The position numbers were made by a program, and so were the translations under genes. Positions 52,724-61,889 of a stretch of DNA of 64,000 nucleotides are shown here, piece by piece. This stretch comes from an uncultured Kiritimatiellota bacterium (GTDB taxonomy: Bacteria > Verrucomicrobiota > Kiritimatiellia > RFP12 > UBA1067). The notes below the pieces were generated by a model. The model saw only the letters and a list, made by a program, of their open reading frames with translations. It did not search any database and was not told where the DNA came from. The stretch covers positions 1-64,000 of the forward strand of contig CAKTZA010000009.1 of the NCBI GenBank assembly GCA_934635045.1, in the 5' to 3' direction. Numbering within the stretch: the stretch's first letter is position 1; every line of letters begins with the position of its first letter.

Positions 52724-54750
52724 TTCGTGAACTTCACGACGAATCCGCCGCCCTGTGCCAGGCGGAAGGGCATCCTCTCGCCGGCCTTGACCCGCTTCGT
52801 CTCGTGGACGTAGTGCGTCGGCTGCGCGTCGGCGTCCGCCGCGTCACGGAAGATCTCCGCCGTCCATTCGCCCGCGCCGAGGAACGACGTCTCAACCGTG
52901 AAGTCCTGCGCCGTCGCGGACGCGATGCCGGCCGCGTACCAGCTGCCGTCCTTCGCCTGGCGCGCGCACGCCGCGACCGTGTCCGGCGTGCCGCCAAGGG
53001 CGACCGTGTCCTTCCAGACGACGGGCGTCGCCGCCATGAACGCGAACGACTCCATGTTCCGCTCGTAGTTCGTCGGCGAGTCGCTCAGCATTTGGAGCGG
53101 CGCCTCGTAGAGGGCCATCATCGCCATCTGCCGGCACCGCGTGCCGACCGAGCCGGGGAAGTTGCCGGTCTTGCCCTTCGCCGGGTACTTCCCGACCGGG
53201 TAGTTCAGCATCGCGCCCGGCGTGTAGTCCATCGGGCCCGCCGTCAGGCGCAGGTAGAACGCCCGTACGTCGTTCGCCATCATGTCGTAGTCGCCGCCGA
53301 ACCACTTCATCTGCTCAAGCCCGTGGATGCCCTCGTAGTTGACGATGTTCGGGTACATCCGCTGCATCCCGACCGGGCGGTAGGCGCCGTGGTAGTCGAC
53401 GAGCATCCGGTGCCGCGCGCAGGCCGCCGCGAACCTCTCGAGGAAGTTCGCGACCTCCGCGTCGCCCCGGTCCATGAAGTCGACCTTGAAGCCCTTCGCG
53501 CCGAGCTTCGCGAAGTGCGCGGCGACCTTCTCCTCCTCGCCGTAGGCCTGCGCCCACGCCATCCAGAGGATGATGCCGACGCCCTTCCTGTCAGCGTAGT
53601 CGATGATGTGCGGCACGTCCACGTTCGGGTGGTACTTCCAGATGTTGAGCGACTCGCTCCAGCCCTCGTCGAGGATCACGTACTCCACGCCCGTCTTCGC
53701 CGCGAAGTCGACGAACCGCTCGTAGGTTTTCGTGTTGCAGCCGTCGTTGCCCTGGTTGTCGAAGCAGTTCCACCAGTCCCACGCGACCTTGCCGGGCTTC
53801 ACCCACGAGAAGTCCGCGCCCTTCGCCGCCGGCGTCGCGAGGGCGTTCACGATGTCCGCCTCGCAGAGCTTCGACGGCGCGTCCGCGAGGACGAACGTGC
53901 GCCACGGGAAGGTGCGCGCGCCGTCCGCGACGAGCAGGTAGTCCTCGAATTCCGTGATCTTCACCCAGCGGCCGCCCTTGTCGAGCTTCTGGTCTCCCCA
54001 GCCGCCGACACGCTGAGTCTTCTTCGGCCAGCGCGCGAATTCGGCCTTGAGCTCGACAGGGCCGGACTTCTCCGTGCGCGTCAGGTTCCAGACCGGGTAG
54101 CCGCGCACGTCCGACTCGGTGACGGCGACCGTCTTGCCGCCGGTCGTGTAGACGAGCGGAAGATAGACCAGGCGGTCGCCCTGCCAGCTCGCCGGGCCGC
54201 CGTCCTTTGACGTCAGCACGTCCGCCGCCGACAGGCGACGGGGAACGCTCTCCTCCTGACCGAAGCCGCCGGTGTAGTTGGCCCAGCACGTCGCTGCCGC
54301 GTCCGGGATCGTCACGTCGGCCTTTTCCGCGTCGATCGTGCCGCCCTTCGCCGTGTAGAAGCGGTAGGCGACGCCGTCGTTGCGCGCGGCAAGCTCGATG
54401 CCCCAGTCGCCGAAATCGGCCTTCGCGAACGCGCCCGCGAGGTCGAGCCTGTCCTTCTTGTAGACCGGCGCGGTCTCGACGCCCGTCTGCGTCCACCGCG
54501 TGACCGTCGGCTTCTTCGTCGCCGCGTCCTTCCAAAGGCAGCGCCCGTCGACCTTCAGGCTGATCTCGCTCTTCGCGACGACCTCCACGCCGTCACGGGC
54601 GACCGCGTAGGCCAGCGGATTCGTCCAGAGCCGGATTTCGTTGCGCCCGTCCGGCGAAACCGCCGTCATTTCGGGCTTGCCCGTCTTGCAGAGGCAGCAG
54701 CAGCCCGCCGCAGCCGCGCAGAGTGTCAGCGCCATCAGGAGTTTCTTCAT
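52720..54750 (-). CDS. GH97 family glycosidase (lipoprotein)
   Basis: A 676-residue GH97 enzyme, an alpha-glucosidase or alpha-galactosidase type. The signal peptide ends in a lipobox (AAGC, C17), so it is probably lipid-anchored. The N-terminal beta-sandwich starts 'VSPDGRNEIRLW' and the TIM barrel contains 'YVILDEGWSESLN' and 'GAKGFKVDFMDRGDAEV'. The Asp in KVDFMDRGD sits where retaining GH97 alpha-galactosidases have their nucleophile, which argues against an inverting SusB-type enzyme. It is the first gene of an operon with two RNA-modification genes and a XylR-type regulator. Confidence 0.9.
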   Translation of the reverse strand: MKKLLMALTLCAAAAGCCCLCKTGKPEMTAVSPDGRNEIRLWTNPLAYAVARDGVEVVAKSEISLKVDGRCLWKDAATKKPTVTRWTQTGVETAPVYKKDRLDLAGAFAKADFGDWGIELAARNDGVAYRFYTAKGGTIDAEKADVTIPDAAATCWANYTGGFGQEESVPRRLSAADVLTSKDGGPASWQGDRLVYLPLVYTTGGKTVAVTESDVRGYPVWNLTRTEKSGPVELKAEFARWPKKTQRVGGWGDQKLDKGGRWVKITEFEDYLLVADGARTFPWRTFVLADAPSKLCEADIVNALATPAAKGADFSWVKPGKVAWDWWNCFDNQGNDGCNTKTYERFVDFAAKTGVEYVILDEGWSESLNIWKYHPNVDVPHIIDYADRKGVGIILWMAWAQAYGEEEKVAAHFAKLGAKGFKVDFMDRGDAEVANFLERFAAACARHRMLVDYHGAYRPVGMQRMYPNIVNYEGIHGLEQMKWFGGDYDMMANDVRAFYLRLTAGPMDYTPGAMLNYPVGKYPAKGKTGNFPGSVGTRCRQMAMMALYEAPLQMLSDSPTNYERNMESFAFMAATPVVWKDTVALGGTPDTVAACARQAKDGSWYAAGIASATAQDFTVETSFLGAGEWTAEIFRDAADADAQPTHYVHETKRVKAGERMPFRLAQGGGFVVKFTK

Positions 54751-54813
54751 GCGTCGTTTTCCTTTTCGTCTTTTATGCGTTTTTCTTGTTATGTGTTTTC
54801 CTTGGTGGTCAAA

Positions 54814-55632
54814 TCAGAGGACGATGTTGTCGATAAGGCGCGTCTTGCCGCAGTACGCCGCGACGAGGACGCAGCAGCCCTTCGCGATCTTCTTGCGCGG
54901 CTCCAGTGTCTCGGCGTCGACGCATTCGACATAGTCGACCTTGAGCCCGCCCTTCGCAATCGCCTTCGCGGCAGCCTCCGTCGTCTTGACCAGCCCGGCC
55001 TTGACGGCCTTCAGCGTCTGGGAGAGAACGAGGGCCTTCGCCTTCTCGTCGTCCGTCAGGTACGTGTTGCGGCTCGACCGCGCAAGCCCCGACGGCTCGC
55101 GCACGATCGGCGCGACGACGACCTGAAGGTCGAAGTTGAGGTCGCGCACCATCCGCTTGATGACCTGCGCCTGCTGGTAGTCCTTCTGACCGAAGACGGC
55201 GAAGTCGGGATGCGCGAGATTGAAGAGCTTGGCGACGACCGTGCAGACGCCCCGGAAGTGGCCGGGACGCCGCGCGCCGCAGAGGCCCTTCGAGAGGTCT
55301 TCCTCGGTGACGTAGACGGAGTGGCGCGGGAGGTACATGTTCGCCGGCGTCGGGAAGAAGACCGCCGTCGCGCCCGCCGCGCGGCACTTCGCGAGGTCGG
55401 CCTGCTCGTCGCGCGGATACTTCTCGTAGTCTTCGCCCGGACAGAACTGCACGGGGTTCACGAACACGGAGACGACAATCTCGTCCGCCCCCTTGGCCTT
55501 CGCCTTCGCGATCAGCGAGAGATGCCCCTCGTGCAGATAGCCCATCGTCGGCACAAGCGCGATCTTCGCGCCGGCGAGCTTGCGGGCCTTGGCCCATTTC
55601 TGGAGTTTCAGCGGTTCACGGAAGATTTTCAT
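54814..55632 (-). CDS. panC: Pantothenate synthetase
   Basis: Joins pantoate and beta-alanine with ATP to make pantothenate. The 272-residue protein has the ATP-binding 'VPTMGYLHEGHLSLI' and the block 'FGQKDYQQAQVIKRM', plus 'REPSGLARSSRNTYL'. The start at 55632 is chosen because the family begins there and a TATAAT box sits 7 bases upstream, so the mRNA is probably leaderless. Other pantothenate genes are not in the window. Confidence 0.95.
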   Translation of the reverse strand: MKIFREPLKLQKWAKARKLAGAKIALVPTMGYLHEGHLSLIAKAKAKGADEIVVSVFVNPVQFCPGEDYEKYPRDEQADLAKCRAAGATAVFFPTPANMYLPRHSVYVTEEDLSKGLCGARRPGHFRGVCTVVAKLFNLAHPDFAVFGQKDYQQAQVIKRMVRDLNFDLQVVVAPIVREPSGLARSSRNTYLTDDEKAKALVLSQTLKAVKAGLVKTTEAAAKAIAKGGLKVDYVECVDAETLEPRKKIAKGCCVLVAAYCGKTRLIDNIVL

Positions 55633-55639
55633 GGCGCGT

Positions 55640-55645
55640 ATTATA
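55640..55645 (-). promoter_or_regulatory. -10 box (TGGTATAAT) of panC, leaderless
   Basis: TATAAT 7 bases before the panC ATG, with no Shine-Dalgarno sequence between. Confidence 0.62.
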
Positions 55646-55680
55646 CCATAACGCCGACGACGACCGCGCACGGCGCGCCG

Positions 55681-56541
55681 TCAGACGAGATTTCGAAGAT
55701 ACTGCCCATAGCTCGACTTCCCGTAGGCGTCGGCCAGCCGCTTCAGCTGGGCCTTGTCGATCCAGCCCTGCGACCACGCGATCTCCTCGATGCAGCTCAT
55801 CTGGAGGCCCTGCCGCTCGACGATCGCCCGCACGTAGTTCGTCGCGTCCGCCAGCGACTGGTGCGTGCCCGTGTCGAGCCAGGCATAGCCGCGGCTCATG
55901 ACCTTCACCTTCAGCTCGCCGCGCCGGAGGTATTCGCGGTTCACGTCCGTGATCTCGAATTCGCCGCGCGCGGACGGCTTCAGGTTCGCCGCGATCTCCA
56001 CGACGGAGTTCGGATAGAAGTAGAGCCCGACGACCGCGTAGTTCGACTTCGGCTGTGCCGGCTTTTCCTCCAGCGAGACGGCCCGTCCGTCCCGGCCAAA
56101 TTCCACGACGCCGTACCGTTCGGGATCCGCCACGCGGTAGCCGAAGACCGTCGGCGCCGGATCCGCGTTCGCCGCGCGCAGCATCGCCGGCAGCTCCGCG
56201 CCGTAGAAGATGTTGTCGCCGAGGACGAGGCAGACCTCATCGCCGCCGATGAAGTCGCGTCCGAGCACGAACGCCTGCGCAAGTCCGTTCGGCGTCTCCT
56301 GAACCTTGTAGGAGAAGCGCATGCCGAGGTCGGAGCCGTCCCCCAGAAGCCGCTCGAACAGCGGCAGGTCGGTCGGCGTCGAGATGACGAGGACGTCGCG
56401 GATCCCGGCGAGCATGAGCGTCGAGAGCGGATAGAAGACCATCGGCTTGTCGTAGACCGGCAGCAGCTGCTTCGAGACGACGCGCGTGAGCGGATGAAGC
56501 CGCGTCCCCGCGCCTCCCGCGAGGATGATTCCCTTTCGCAT
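55681..56541 (-). CDS. rmlA: Glucose-1-phosphate thymidylyltransferase
   Basis: Makes dTDP-glucose, the first step toward dTDP-rhamnose and other surface sugars. The 286-residue protein has the nucleotidyltransferase motif '[16 protein letters not shown]', '[18 protein letters not shown]', 'LGDNIFYG' and '[13 protein letters not shown]', all typical of RmlA/RfbA. The other rml genes are not next to it. It lies 9 bases downstream of the BI-1 gene, so the two may be cotranscribed. Confidence 0.94.
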   Translation of the reverse strand: MRKGIILAGGAGTRLHPLTRVVSKQLLPVYDKPMVFYPLSTLMLAGIRDVLVISTPTDLPLFERLLGDGSDLGMRFSYKVQETPNGLAQAFVLGRDFIGGDEVCLVLGDNIFYGAELPAMLRAANADPAPTVFGYRVADPERYGVVEFGRDGRAVSLEEKPAQPKSNYAVVGLYFYPNSVVEIAANLKPSARGEFEITDVNREYLRRGELKVKVMSRGYAWLDTGTHQSLADATNYVRAIVERQGLQMSCIEEIAWSQGWIDKAQLKRLADAYGKSSYGQYLRNLV

Positions 56542-56550
56542 GGCGTCCCT

Positions 56551-57270
56551 CTATTTCTTGCTGCCGTTGCCGAGGAAGCGCAGGATGTGCAGGAACAGGT
56601 TGATGAAGTCGAGGTAGAGCGTCAGCGCGCCGAGGATGCCGACGCGATGGCGCGCCGCCGCGTCAAGCGAGCCTTCGACCGCCGCGAGCCGCCGGATCTT
56701 CTGCGCGTCGTACATCGTCAGGCCCGTGAAGATCAGGATGCCCGCGAAGGAGATGATCAGGTCAAACCCGGACGACCGCGTGAACAGGTTCACGACGCCG
56801 GCGAGGATGAGCCCCCACAGCGCCATGCCGCAGACGGAACCGATGCTCGACAGGTCGCTCTTCGTCACGCTCCCCCAGATCGCGAGCCCGCCGAACATGC
56901 CGGCCGTGATGAAGAAGACCTTCTGGACGAGCGCGAGTTCGTAGGCGATGAAGACGACCGAGAGCGTCAGCCCGTTCACCGCCGCATAGGCGACGAACAT
57001 GAGGTACGCGAGCGCAACCGGCATCTTCTGAATCGCGAAGCTTAGGATCAGCACGAGCGCGAGTTCGGCGACGATGCAGCCCATGAAGCCAGGGCCCTGA
57101 AGGACAACCTGCCACAGGCCCGTCGAGGCCGTCAACCACGCGACAATGCCCGACAGCGCGAGCCCCGCGCACATCCACCCGTAGACGATCTTGAACGTCG
57201 CCGCAATCTGCGTCTGCTTCGCCGCAGTCGCATAGCCAGGGTGCCCAAACTGCTTCTCAAAGTCAATCAT
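56551..57270 (-). CDS. Bax inhibitor-1/YccA family membrane protein
   Basis: A 239-residue protein with seven hydrophobic segments and the BI-1 features 'YMWMC'-like entry ('VYGWMCAGLALSGIVAWL'), 'TGLTMYDAQKIRRL' and a short acidic-to-basic C-terminus. Bacterial homologues are ion channels or membrane-stress proteins; the exact role here is unknown. Its promoter has TATAAT at 57305-57300 and, unlike many genes here, a proper leader with AAGGAG. Confidence 0.9.
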   Translation of the reverse strand: MIDFEKQFGHPGYATAAKQTQIAATFKIVYGWMCAGLALSGIVAWLTASTGLWQVVLQGPGFMGCIVAELALVLILSFAIQKMPVALAYLMFVAYAAVNGLTLSVVFIAYELALVQKVFFITAGMFGGLAIWGSVTKSDLSSIGSVCGMALWGLILAGVVNLFTRSSGFDLIISFAGILIFTGLTMYDAQKIRRLAAVEGSLDAAARHRVGILGALTLYLDFINLFLHILRFLGNGSKK

Positions 57271-57299
57271 GGTCTTTCTCCTTTGTTCGTTAGGACGCT

Positions 57300-57305
57300 A
57301 TTATA
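57300..57305 (-). promoter_or_regulatory. -10 box of the BI-1/rmlA operon
   Basis: TGGTATAAT on the minus strand, with a 29-base stretch to the ATG that contains a Shine-Dalgarno sequence. Confidence 0.55.
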
Positions 57306-57312
57306 CCATATA

Positions 57313-59523
57313 TTAGGCGTCCTGAACCTCGCCCATGAGTTCTTTGAACGTGCCATCGCTCGGCATCCGCCAGTCGGCGCGCGGCGAAAGCGAAAGCGTG
57401 ATCTTCGGGCCGTCGGGAACGCAGTTGCGCTTGTACTGCGCGGCGAAGAACCGCCGCAGGAACGTCGCGCACGTGCGCGCGATCGTCTCGCGGTCGTAGA
57501 CGCCGCGAAAGGCGACTTCCGCCAACGTCCGCAACTTTTCGGACTCAGCCCCGTTCGCGAGAAAATGATAGAGGAAGAAGTCATGCAGCTCGTAGGGCCC
57601 CAGCCGCGCCTCCGAATCGTTCGCCGCCGCGTCCGGCACGAGTTCCGGCGTGATGGGCGCGTCCGCAATCTCGCGCAGCAGCGGGCCCAGCGGCGCGGAC
57701 GACTGCGCGGCCACGGCACGAAGTGCCGCGAGCACCATTGTCTTCGGCACGGAGGCATTGACCTGATACATGCTCATGTGGTCGCCGTTGTAGGTGTTCC
57801 AGCCGAGGGCGATTTCCGAGAGGTCGCCCGTTCCGACGACGAGCGCGCCCGCCATGTTCGCGATGTCCATCAGGACCTGCGTCCGCTCGCGCGCCTGCAC
57901 GTTCTCGAACGCAAGGTCGTGCGTCTGCCCGTCGTGGCCGATGTCCGCCAAGTGCTGACGGCACACCGCGCAGATGTCCACGACGCGCACCACGGCGCCA
58001 ACGGCCTGCGCAAGCGCAACGGCGCGCCGCTGCGTCCTCTCCGACGACGCAAACCCCGGCATGACGACGGCAATCAGCCCCTCTCTCGTGGGGACAGACC
58101 CCACTGACTTGGGGACAGACCCCGGCAAATTCGCAGAATCCGTGGGGACAGACCCCGACAAACTGGCGAAATCCGTGGGGACAGACCCCGCCTTCAGCCG
58201 CGCGACGGCCCGCGCAGCGGCAAGGAGCGCGAGCGCCGAATCCGCACCGCCGGAAACGCCAATGACCAATTTCTGGGCATGCGCGGCCTCGAGGCGCCGC
58301 GCCAGCGCAACGGCCTGAATCGTCAGCAACTTCTCGACCCACCCCGGCTCGCCAAATTCCGTCAGGAACGGATGTGGATCTATAAAATCATTCAAAATTT
58401 CATTTGAACCTTCACTTTTCGCACACTTCTCAGAATTTCCCTTGGGGTCTGTCCCCAAATCTACGGGGTCTGTCCCCTGACTCATTGTCCCCTGGCTCAT
58501 GGGGTCTGTCCCCACCTTCAAATCCCCCTCCGTGTCTCCGTGCCTCCGTGTGAGACCTTCATTCCAAGTCGACTCAGTGCAATCACACACAATCAACCTC
58601 GTGGGGACAGACCCCAGCCCCACGCCGCCCATCTCGTTCAACGACGTCTCGGCGCGCCGCCGATAGGCCAACGCCGCGAAATCAACTGTCGCTGCGACGA
58701 CTTCTGATTCTTTTGCGAACAAACTTCCCTTTTTCAGCAATTTACCGTCAACTGCGATGAGGGACTGTCCCCCGAAAACGGCATCGGACGACGATTCGCC
58801 CACGCCCGCCGAAGCCAGCGCATAGACGCACCGCAACGCGGCGCTTTGGCTCAGGACGCGCAGCTCGCGATGTGCGGCCTTGCCCAGAAACTCAGTGCTC
58901 GCCGAAAGGTTGAAGACGCAGTCGAGCCCCGCAGACGCCAAGCGCGCACTCGGCGGAATCGGCACCCACAGGTCTTCGCAGATTTCAATCGAAAACTTGA
59001 TGTTTTTGAACGAAAAGACGAGATTTGTCGCAAACGGCACGGGGCCTGTCCCCAGCCAGTCGGGGGCTGTCCCCACGTTTGAAGAACGTGAATCGGTGGG
59101 GTCTGTCCCCACGGGGGGCAGGGCGGTGGATGAGGTGAACTGGCGGTGCTCGTAATACTCGCCGTAGGTCGGCAGGTAGGTCTTGGGGACAGACCCCCGG
59201 ATGCGTCCGCCGGAGAGAACGACCGCCGTGTTGAAGAGGCCCGCGCCGACCTTCAGCGGTACGCCGACGATCAGCGCGAGCGGCAGGTCGGCCGTCTGCG
59301 CCGCGAGATCCCGCAGCGCCTGCCGCGCCGCATCCAGCACGTCGTCGCGAAAGAACAGGTCGCCGCACGTGTAGCCCGTGAGCGACAGTTCGGGGAACGC
59401 CAAGACGGCGACGCCCTGCGCCGCCGCCGCGCGCGCCACCTTCAGATGCTCAACCGCATTCGACGCCGGATCCCCAAGATGGAGTTCCGGCGTCGCCACG
59501 GCGATTCGGTCAATGCCTTTCAC
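57313..59523 (-). CDS. nadE: Glutamine-dependent NAD+ synthetase with repeat-derived insertions
   Basis: Last step of NAD synthesis. The N-terminal nitrilase-like glutaminase domain has 'AFPELSLTGYTCGDLFF' (Glu), 'VPKTYLPTYGEYYE' (Lys) and 'SIEICEDLWVP' (Cys). The C-terminal synthetase domain has 'VIGVSGGADSALALLAAARAV' (P-loop) and 'VVGTGDLSEIALGWNTYNGDH'. At 736 residues it is longer than relatives. The extra length sits in three places built from repeats: after the Tyr-Glu-His-Arg loop of the nitrilase domain, in the interdomain linker, and just after the P-loop helix. There the coding strand carries GGGGTCTGTCCCC or its complement, read as GSVP or GTDP. All insertions keep frame. Confidence 0.9.
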   Translation of the reverse strand: MKGIDRIAVATPELHLGDPASNAVEHLKVARAAAAQGVAVLAFPELSLTGYTCGDLFFRDDVLDAARQALRDLAAQTADLPLALIVGVPLKVGAGLFNTAVVLSGGRIRGSVPKTYLPTYGEYYEHRQFTSSTALPPVGTDPTDSRSSNVGTAPDWLGTGPVPFATNLVFSFKNIKFSIEICEDLWVPIPPSARLASAGLDCVFNLSASTEFLGKAAHRELRVLSQSAALRCVYALASAGVGESSSDAVFGGQSLIAVDGKLLKKGSLFAKESEVVAATVDFAALAYRRRAETSLNEMGGVGLGSVPTRLIVCDCTESTWNEGLTRRHGDTEGDLKVGTDPMSQGTMSQGTDPVDLGTDPKGNSEKCAKSEGSNEILNDFIDPHPFLTEFGEPGWVEKLLTIQAVALARRLEAAHAQKLVIGVSGGADSALALLAAARAVARLKAGSVPTDFASLSGSVPTDSANLPGSVPKSVGSVPTREGLIAVVMPGFASSERTQRRAVALAQAVGAVVRVVDICAVCRQHLADIGHDGQTHDLAFENVQARERTQVLMDIANMAGALVVGTGDLSEIALGWNTYNGDHMSMYQVNASVPKTMVLAALRAVAAQSSAPLGPLLREIADAPITPELVPDAAANDSEARLGPYELHDFFLYHFLANGAESEKLRTLAEVAFRGVYDRETIARTCATFLRRFFAAQYKRNCVPDGPKITLSLSPRADWRMPSDGTFKELMGEVQDA
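58090..58625. repeat. Cluster of eight GGGGTCTGTCCCC elements in nadE
   Basis: Exact copies (either orientation) at 58090, 58111, 58144, 58177, 58444, 58465, 58501 and 58613 (each 13 bases). A second repeat family, CCTCCGTGTCTCCGTGCC, is embedded at 58527-58557. Confidence 0.9.
59041..59198. repeat. Second cluster of four GGGG(T/C)CTGTCCCC elements in nadE
   Basis: Copies at 59041-59053 (GGGGCCTGTCCCC), 59062-59074 (GGGGGCTGTCCCC), 59098-59110 and 59186-59198. The last overlaps the natural GSVPK of the catalytic Lys region. Confidence 0.85.
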
Positions 59524-59541
59524 CGTTTCCTGTCCTTTCGT

Positions 59542-60360
59542 TCAGAACGAGAACGCCACGTTCACGCCCCCCCAGACACGCTGGTTCTTGTCGCGCCCCA
59601 TGTAGTCCGCCCGCCGCGCGTCGCGGTCGACGATCCACGTGTAGTTGACCTGCGCGCCGACGCTCAGCCAGTCCGTCACGGCATAGGCCAGCGCCAGCCC
59701 CGTCGTCTGGTCGAGGAACGCCGTCTTGTTGACGTCATCGACGTAAGCGCGCAGGTAGGCGTCCGTGCCCATGCCCAGCGAGACGGACGGGGTCAGCGTC
59801 AGGCTCTCGCAGAGCTCGAAGTCGTGCGCGAGCGCGAGGTTGCCATAGAAGAGCCCGTCGTCGTCGTTGTCCCGGTAGTCCCAGTAGACGGCGGCCGTCG
59901 GCGTGACGATCGGGTTGTTGTAGGCGACCGAGAGGTAGAGCTCCTCGTTGCTTTCGCCGTCATCGACGTTCGGGAACGTGTACCAGATGTGTCCGGCCTC
60001 GATGTCAAAGTCGCCGAAGCTCTTCGCATACGAGACCGTGTAGTCGATCTCCTGGTTGCCCATGTTGCGCACGGGCGAGCCCTCGCGGCGGTTCGTCAGC
60101 TTGAAGCTCGACCAGACGTTCGCGCTGAACGCGCCGAAATCGCCGAGGTCAAGGCCCAGCGTCGCCGCCGGCTGCCACACGGGGGCGTCGGAGCAGATTT
60201 GCCCGCGCCACATGTAGGAGCTGAAGAAGTCGACCGTGACCTCGACCGACAGCGGCGAGCTTTCGGCCTCCTCCAGTTCGTTCGTTTCCGCCGCGAGCGC
60301 GCCTGCGGCCATTGCCGCCGCCGCTGCGGAGATTCCCATTCGGATTAAGGTGTTGTTCAT
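59542..60360 (-). CDS. TorF-like putative outer-membrane porin
   Basis: A 272-residue exported protein. The signal peptide ends 'AAGALAAET'. The mature part starts with 'VEVTVDFFSSYMWRGQICSDAPVWQPAATLGL', the opening typical of the TorF (Gcw_chp) family, and alternates polar and aromatic residues to a C-terminal Phe (VNVAFSF), as in beta-barrels. Relatives are often encoded next to amtB/glnK, as here, and may admit nitrogen compounds. The start at 60360 begins the signal peptide and has an AGGAAAAAA site. It lies 109 bases after amtB, behind a stem-loop. Confidence 0.78.
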   Translation of the reverse strand: MNNTLIRMGISAAAAAMAAGALAAETNELEEAESSPLSVEVTVDFFSSYMWRGQICSDAPVWQPAATLGLDLGDFGAFSANVWSSFKLTNRREGSPVRNMGNQEIDYTVSYAKSFGDFDIEAGHIWYTFPNVDDGESNEELYLSVAYNNPIVTPTAAVYWDYRDNDDDGLFYGNLALAHDFELCESLTLTPSVSLGMGTDAYLRAYVDDVNKTAFLDQTTGLALAYAVTDWLSVGAQVNYTWIVDRDARRADYMGRDKNQRVWGGVNVAFSF

Positions 60361-60417
60361 TGTCTTTTTTCCTGTCTTGATTGGTGGTTTGGTGGTTACG
60401 ATTGCTTGTCTCATCTG

Positions 60418-60459
60418 CCCGAAGCGCCGTCCGGCGAGCCGCACAGGCGGCGTTTCGGG
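60418..60459 (-). terminator. Stem-loop between amtB and the porin gene
   Basis: Inverted repeat CCCGAAGCGCCG (60418-60429) and CGGCGTTTCGGG (60448-60459), 11 of 12 pairs. No clear U-tract. It could be a partial terminator or an mRNA processing/stability hairpin that lowers porin expression relative to amtB. Confidence 0.55.
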
Positions 60460-60469
60460 ATGGCCTCAC

Positions 60470-61828
60470 TTACATGTTCGAGAAGAACTGGAAGGAGGCG
60501 TAGGCGTCTTGTCCGTGTTCGGTCACGTCGAGGCCCTTGAGCTCGGTCTTCGCGTCGACCCGCAGCAGGCCCAGCCGCTTCAGGACGTAGAACAGCACGA
60601 GGCCGAGTCCGAACGCCCAGAGGCAGGTCATCGCGACGCCGACGAGCTGGACGCCGAGGAACTTGAAGCCGCCGCCGTAGAAGAGGCCGACCATCGAGTT
60701 GCCGTAGCCGAGCGCCTCCGGCGCGGCGAAGAGGCCGACCGCGAGGGTGCCCCACACGCCGTTCACGCAGTGGACCGAGACGGCGCCGACCGGGTCGTCC
60801 ACGTGGATCTTGTCGAAGAAGAACACGCTGAGGACGACGAGGACGCCGCCGATGGCGCCGATCAGGAGCGCCGCGTTCGGCGTCACGAGGTCGCAGGGCG
60901 CGGTGATCGCGACGAGGCCCGCGAGCGAGCCGTTCAGGGCCATCGTGAGGTCGGGCTTGCCCATGACGACCCAGGCGGTGACGAGCGCGGCGCAGGTTCC
61001 GGCGCAGGCCGCGAGGTTCGTGGTCATCGCGACGCGGCTGATCGAGCCGATGCCGGCGGTGTAGCTCGCGGGGTTGAAGCCGAACCAGCCGATCCAGAGG
61101 AGGAAGACGCCGAGCGTGCCGAGGACGAGGCTGTGGCCCGGGATTGGGTTCGCCTTGCCGTCATGACGGTACTTGCCGATACGCGGGCCGAGCACCATCG
61201 CGCCCGCGAGGGCCAACCAGCCGCCGACCGAATGGACGACCGTCGAACCGGCGAAGTCGTGGAAACCCAGGGCCTCGATCCAGCCGACGGATTCCGCACC
61301 GTGCAGACCGCCCCACATCCAGTGGCCCGTCACTGGGTAGACGAACGCCGAGACGAGCGCCGTGTAGATCAAGTAGCTGCGGAACTGGATGCGCTCCGCC
61401 ACCGCGCCCGAGACGATCGTCGCGGCCGTCGCAGCGAACATGGTCTGGAAGAAGAAGAACGTCCAGTCCCAAGTCCCCTCGCCCGCGAAGACGCTCGGCA
61501 TGCAGATACCGCCCCAGCCGAGCGCGCCGCCCAGCTTCGAGGCGCCGAACATGAGCGCCGCGCCGATGAAGTAGAACACGATCGAGCCGAACGCGAAGTC
61601 CATCAGGTTCTTCATCATGATGTTCGCCGCGTTCTTCGCCCGCGTGAAGCCCGTCTCGACGAGCGCAAAGCCCGCCTGCATGACGAACACGAGGATGCCG
61701 CCGAGGAGCGTCCACACGACGTTCAGGTTCGTCTGGACGTCCGCCGCCGTCGGCGCGGCCTCCTCCGCCCAAACGCCGCCGGCGCCCAACGCCAGCAAGC
61801 CGCACAACAGTAGTTTCTTCATTTTCAT
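60470..61828 (-). CDS. amtB: Ammonium transporter
   Basis: An inner-membrane ammonium channel of 452 residues. After a signal-like first segment, 11 membrane helices follow. Both pore histidines are present ('HDFAGSTVVHSVGGW' and 'AVSVHCVNGVWGTLAVGLF'), as is the family block 'GFALVETGFTRAKNAANIMMKNLMDF'. A C-terminal cytoplasmic tail binds GlnK in relatives. The gene follows glnK by 61 bases and shares its sigma-54 promoter. AAGGAAGGGG precedes the ATG at 61828. Confidence 0.95.
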   Translation of the reverse strand: MKMKKLLLCGLLALGAGGVWAEEAAPTAADVQTNLNVVWTLLGGILVFVMQAGFALVETGFTRAKNAANIMMKNLMDFAFGSIVFYFIGAALMFGASKLGGALGWGGICMPSVFAGEGTWDWTFFFFQTMFAATAATIVSGAVAERIQFRSYLIYTALVSAFVYPVTGHWMWGGLHGAESVGWIEALGFHDFAGSTVVHSVGGWLALAGAMVLGPRIGKYRHDGKANPIPGHSLVLGTLGVFLLWIGWFGFNPASYTAGIGSISRVAMTTNLAACAGTCAALVTAWVVMGKPDLTMALNGSLAGLVAITAPCDLVTPNAALLIGAIGGVLVVLSVFFFDKIHVDDPVGAVSVHCVNGVWGTLAVGLFAAPEALGYGNSMVGLFYGGGFKFLGVQLVGVAMTCLWAFGLGLVLFYVLKRLGLLRVDAKTELKGLDVTEHGQDAYASFQFFSNM

Positions 61829-61837
61829 TGCCCCTTC

Positions 61838-61885
61838 CTTTTTGCTTCTTCCTTTTTACTTCTTCCTTTTTACTTTTTCCCTTGC
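61838..61885 (-). repeat. A/G-rich tandem repeat between glnK and amtB
   Basis: About three copies of a 14-base unit TAAAAAGGAAGAAG on the coding strand. Related to the A/G-rich tract inside the DUF58 gene. Confidence 0.7.
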
Positions 61886-61889
61886 CTCA

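Noticed and set aside
59561..59575. Short C run (7) in the porin gene as a third contingency tract
   Set aside because: Seven bases is within chance for this GC content and much shorter than the 12- and 15-base tracts.
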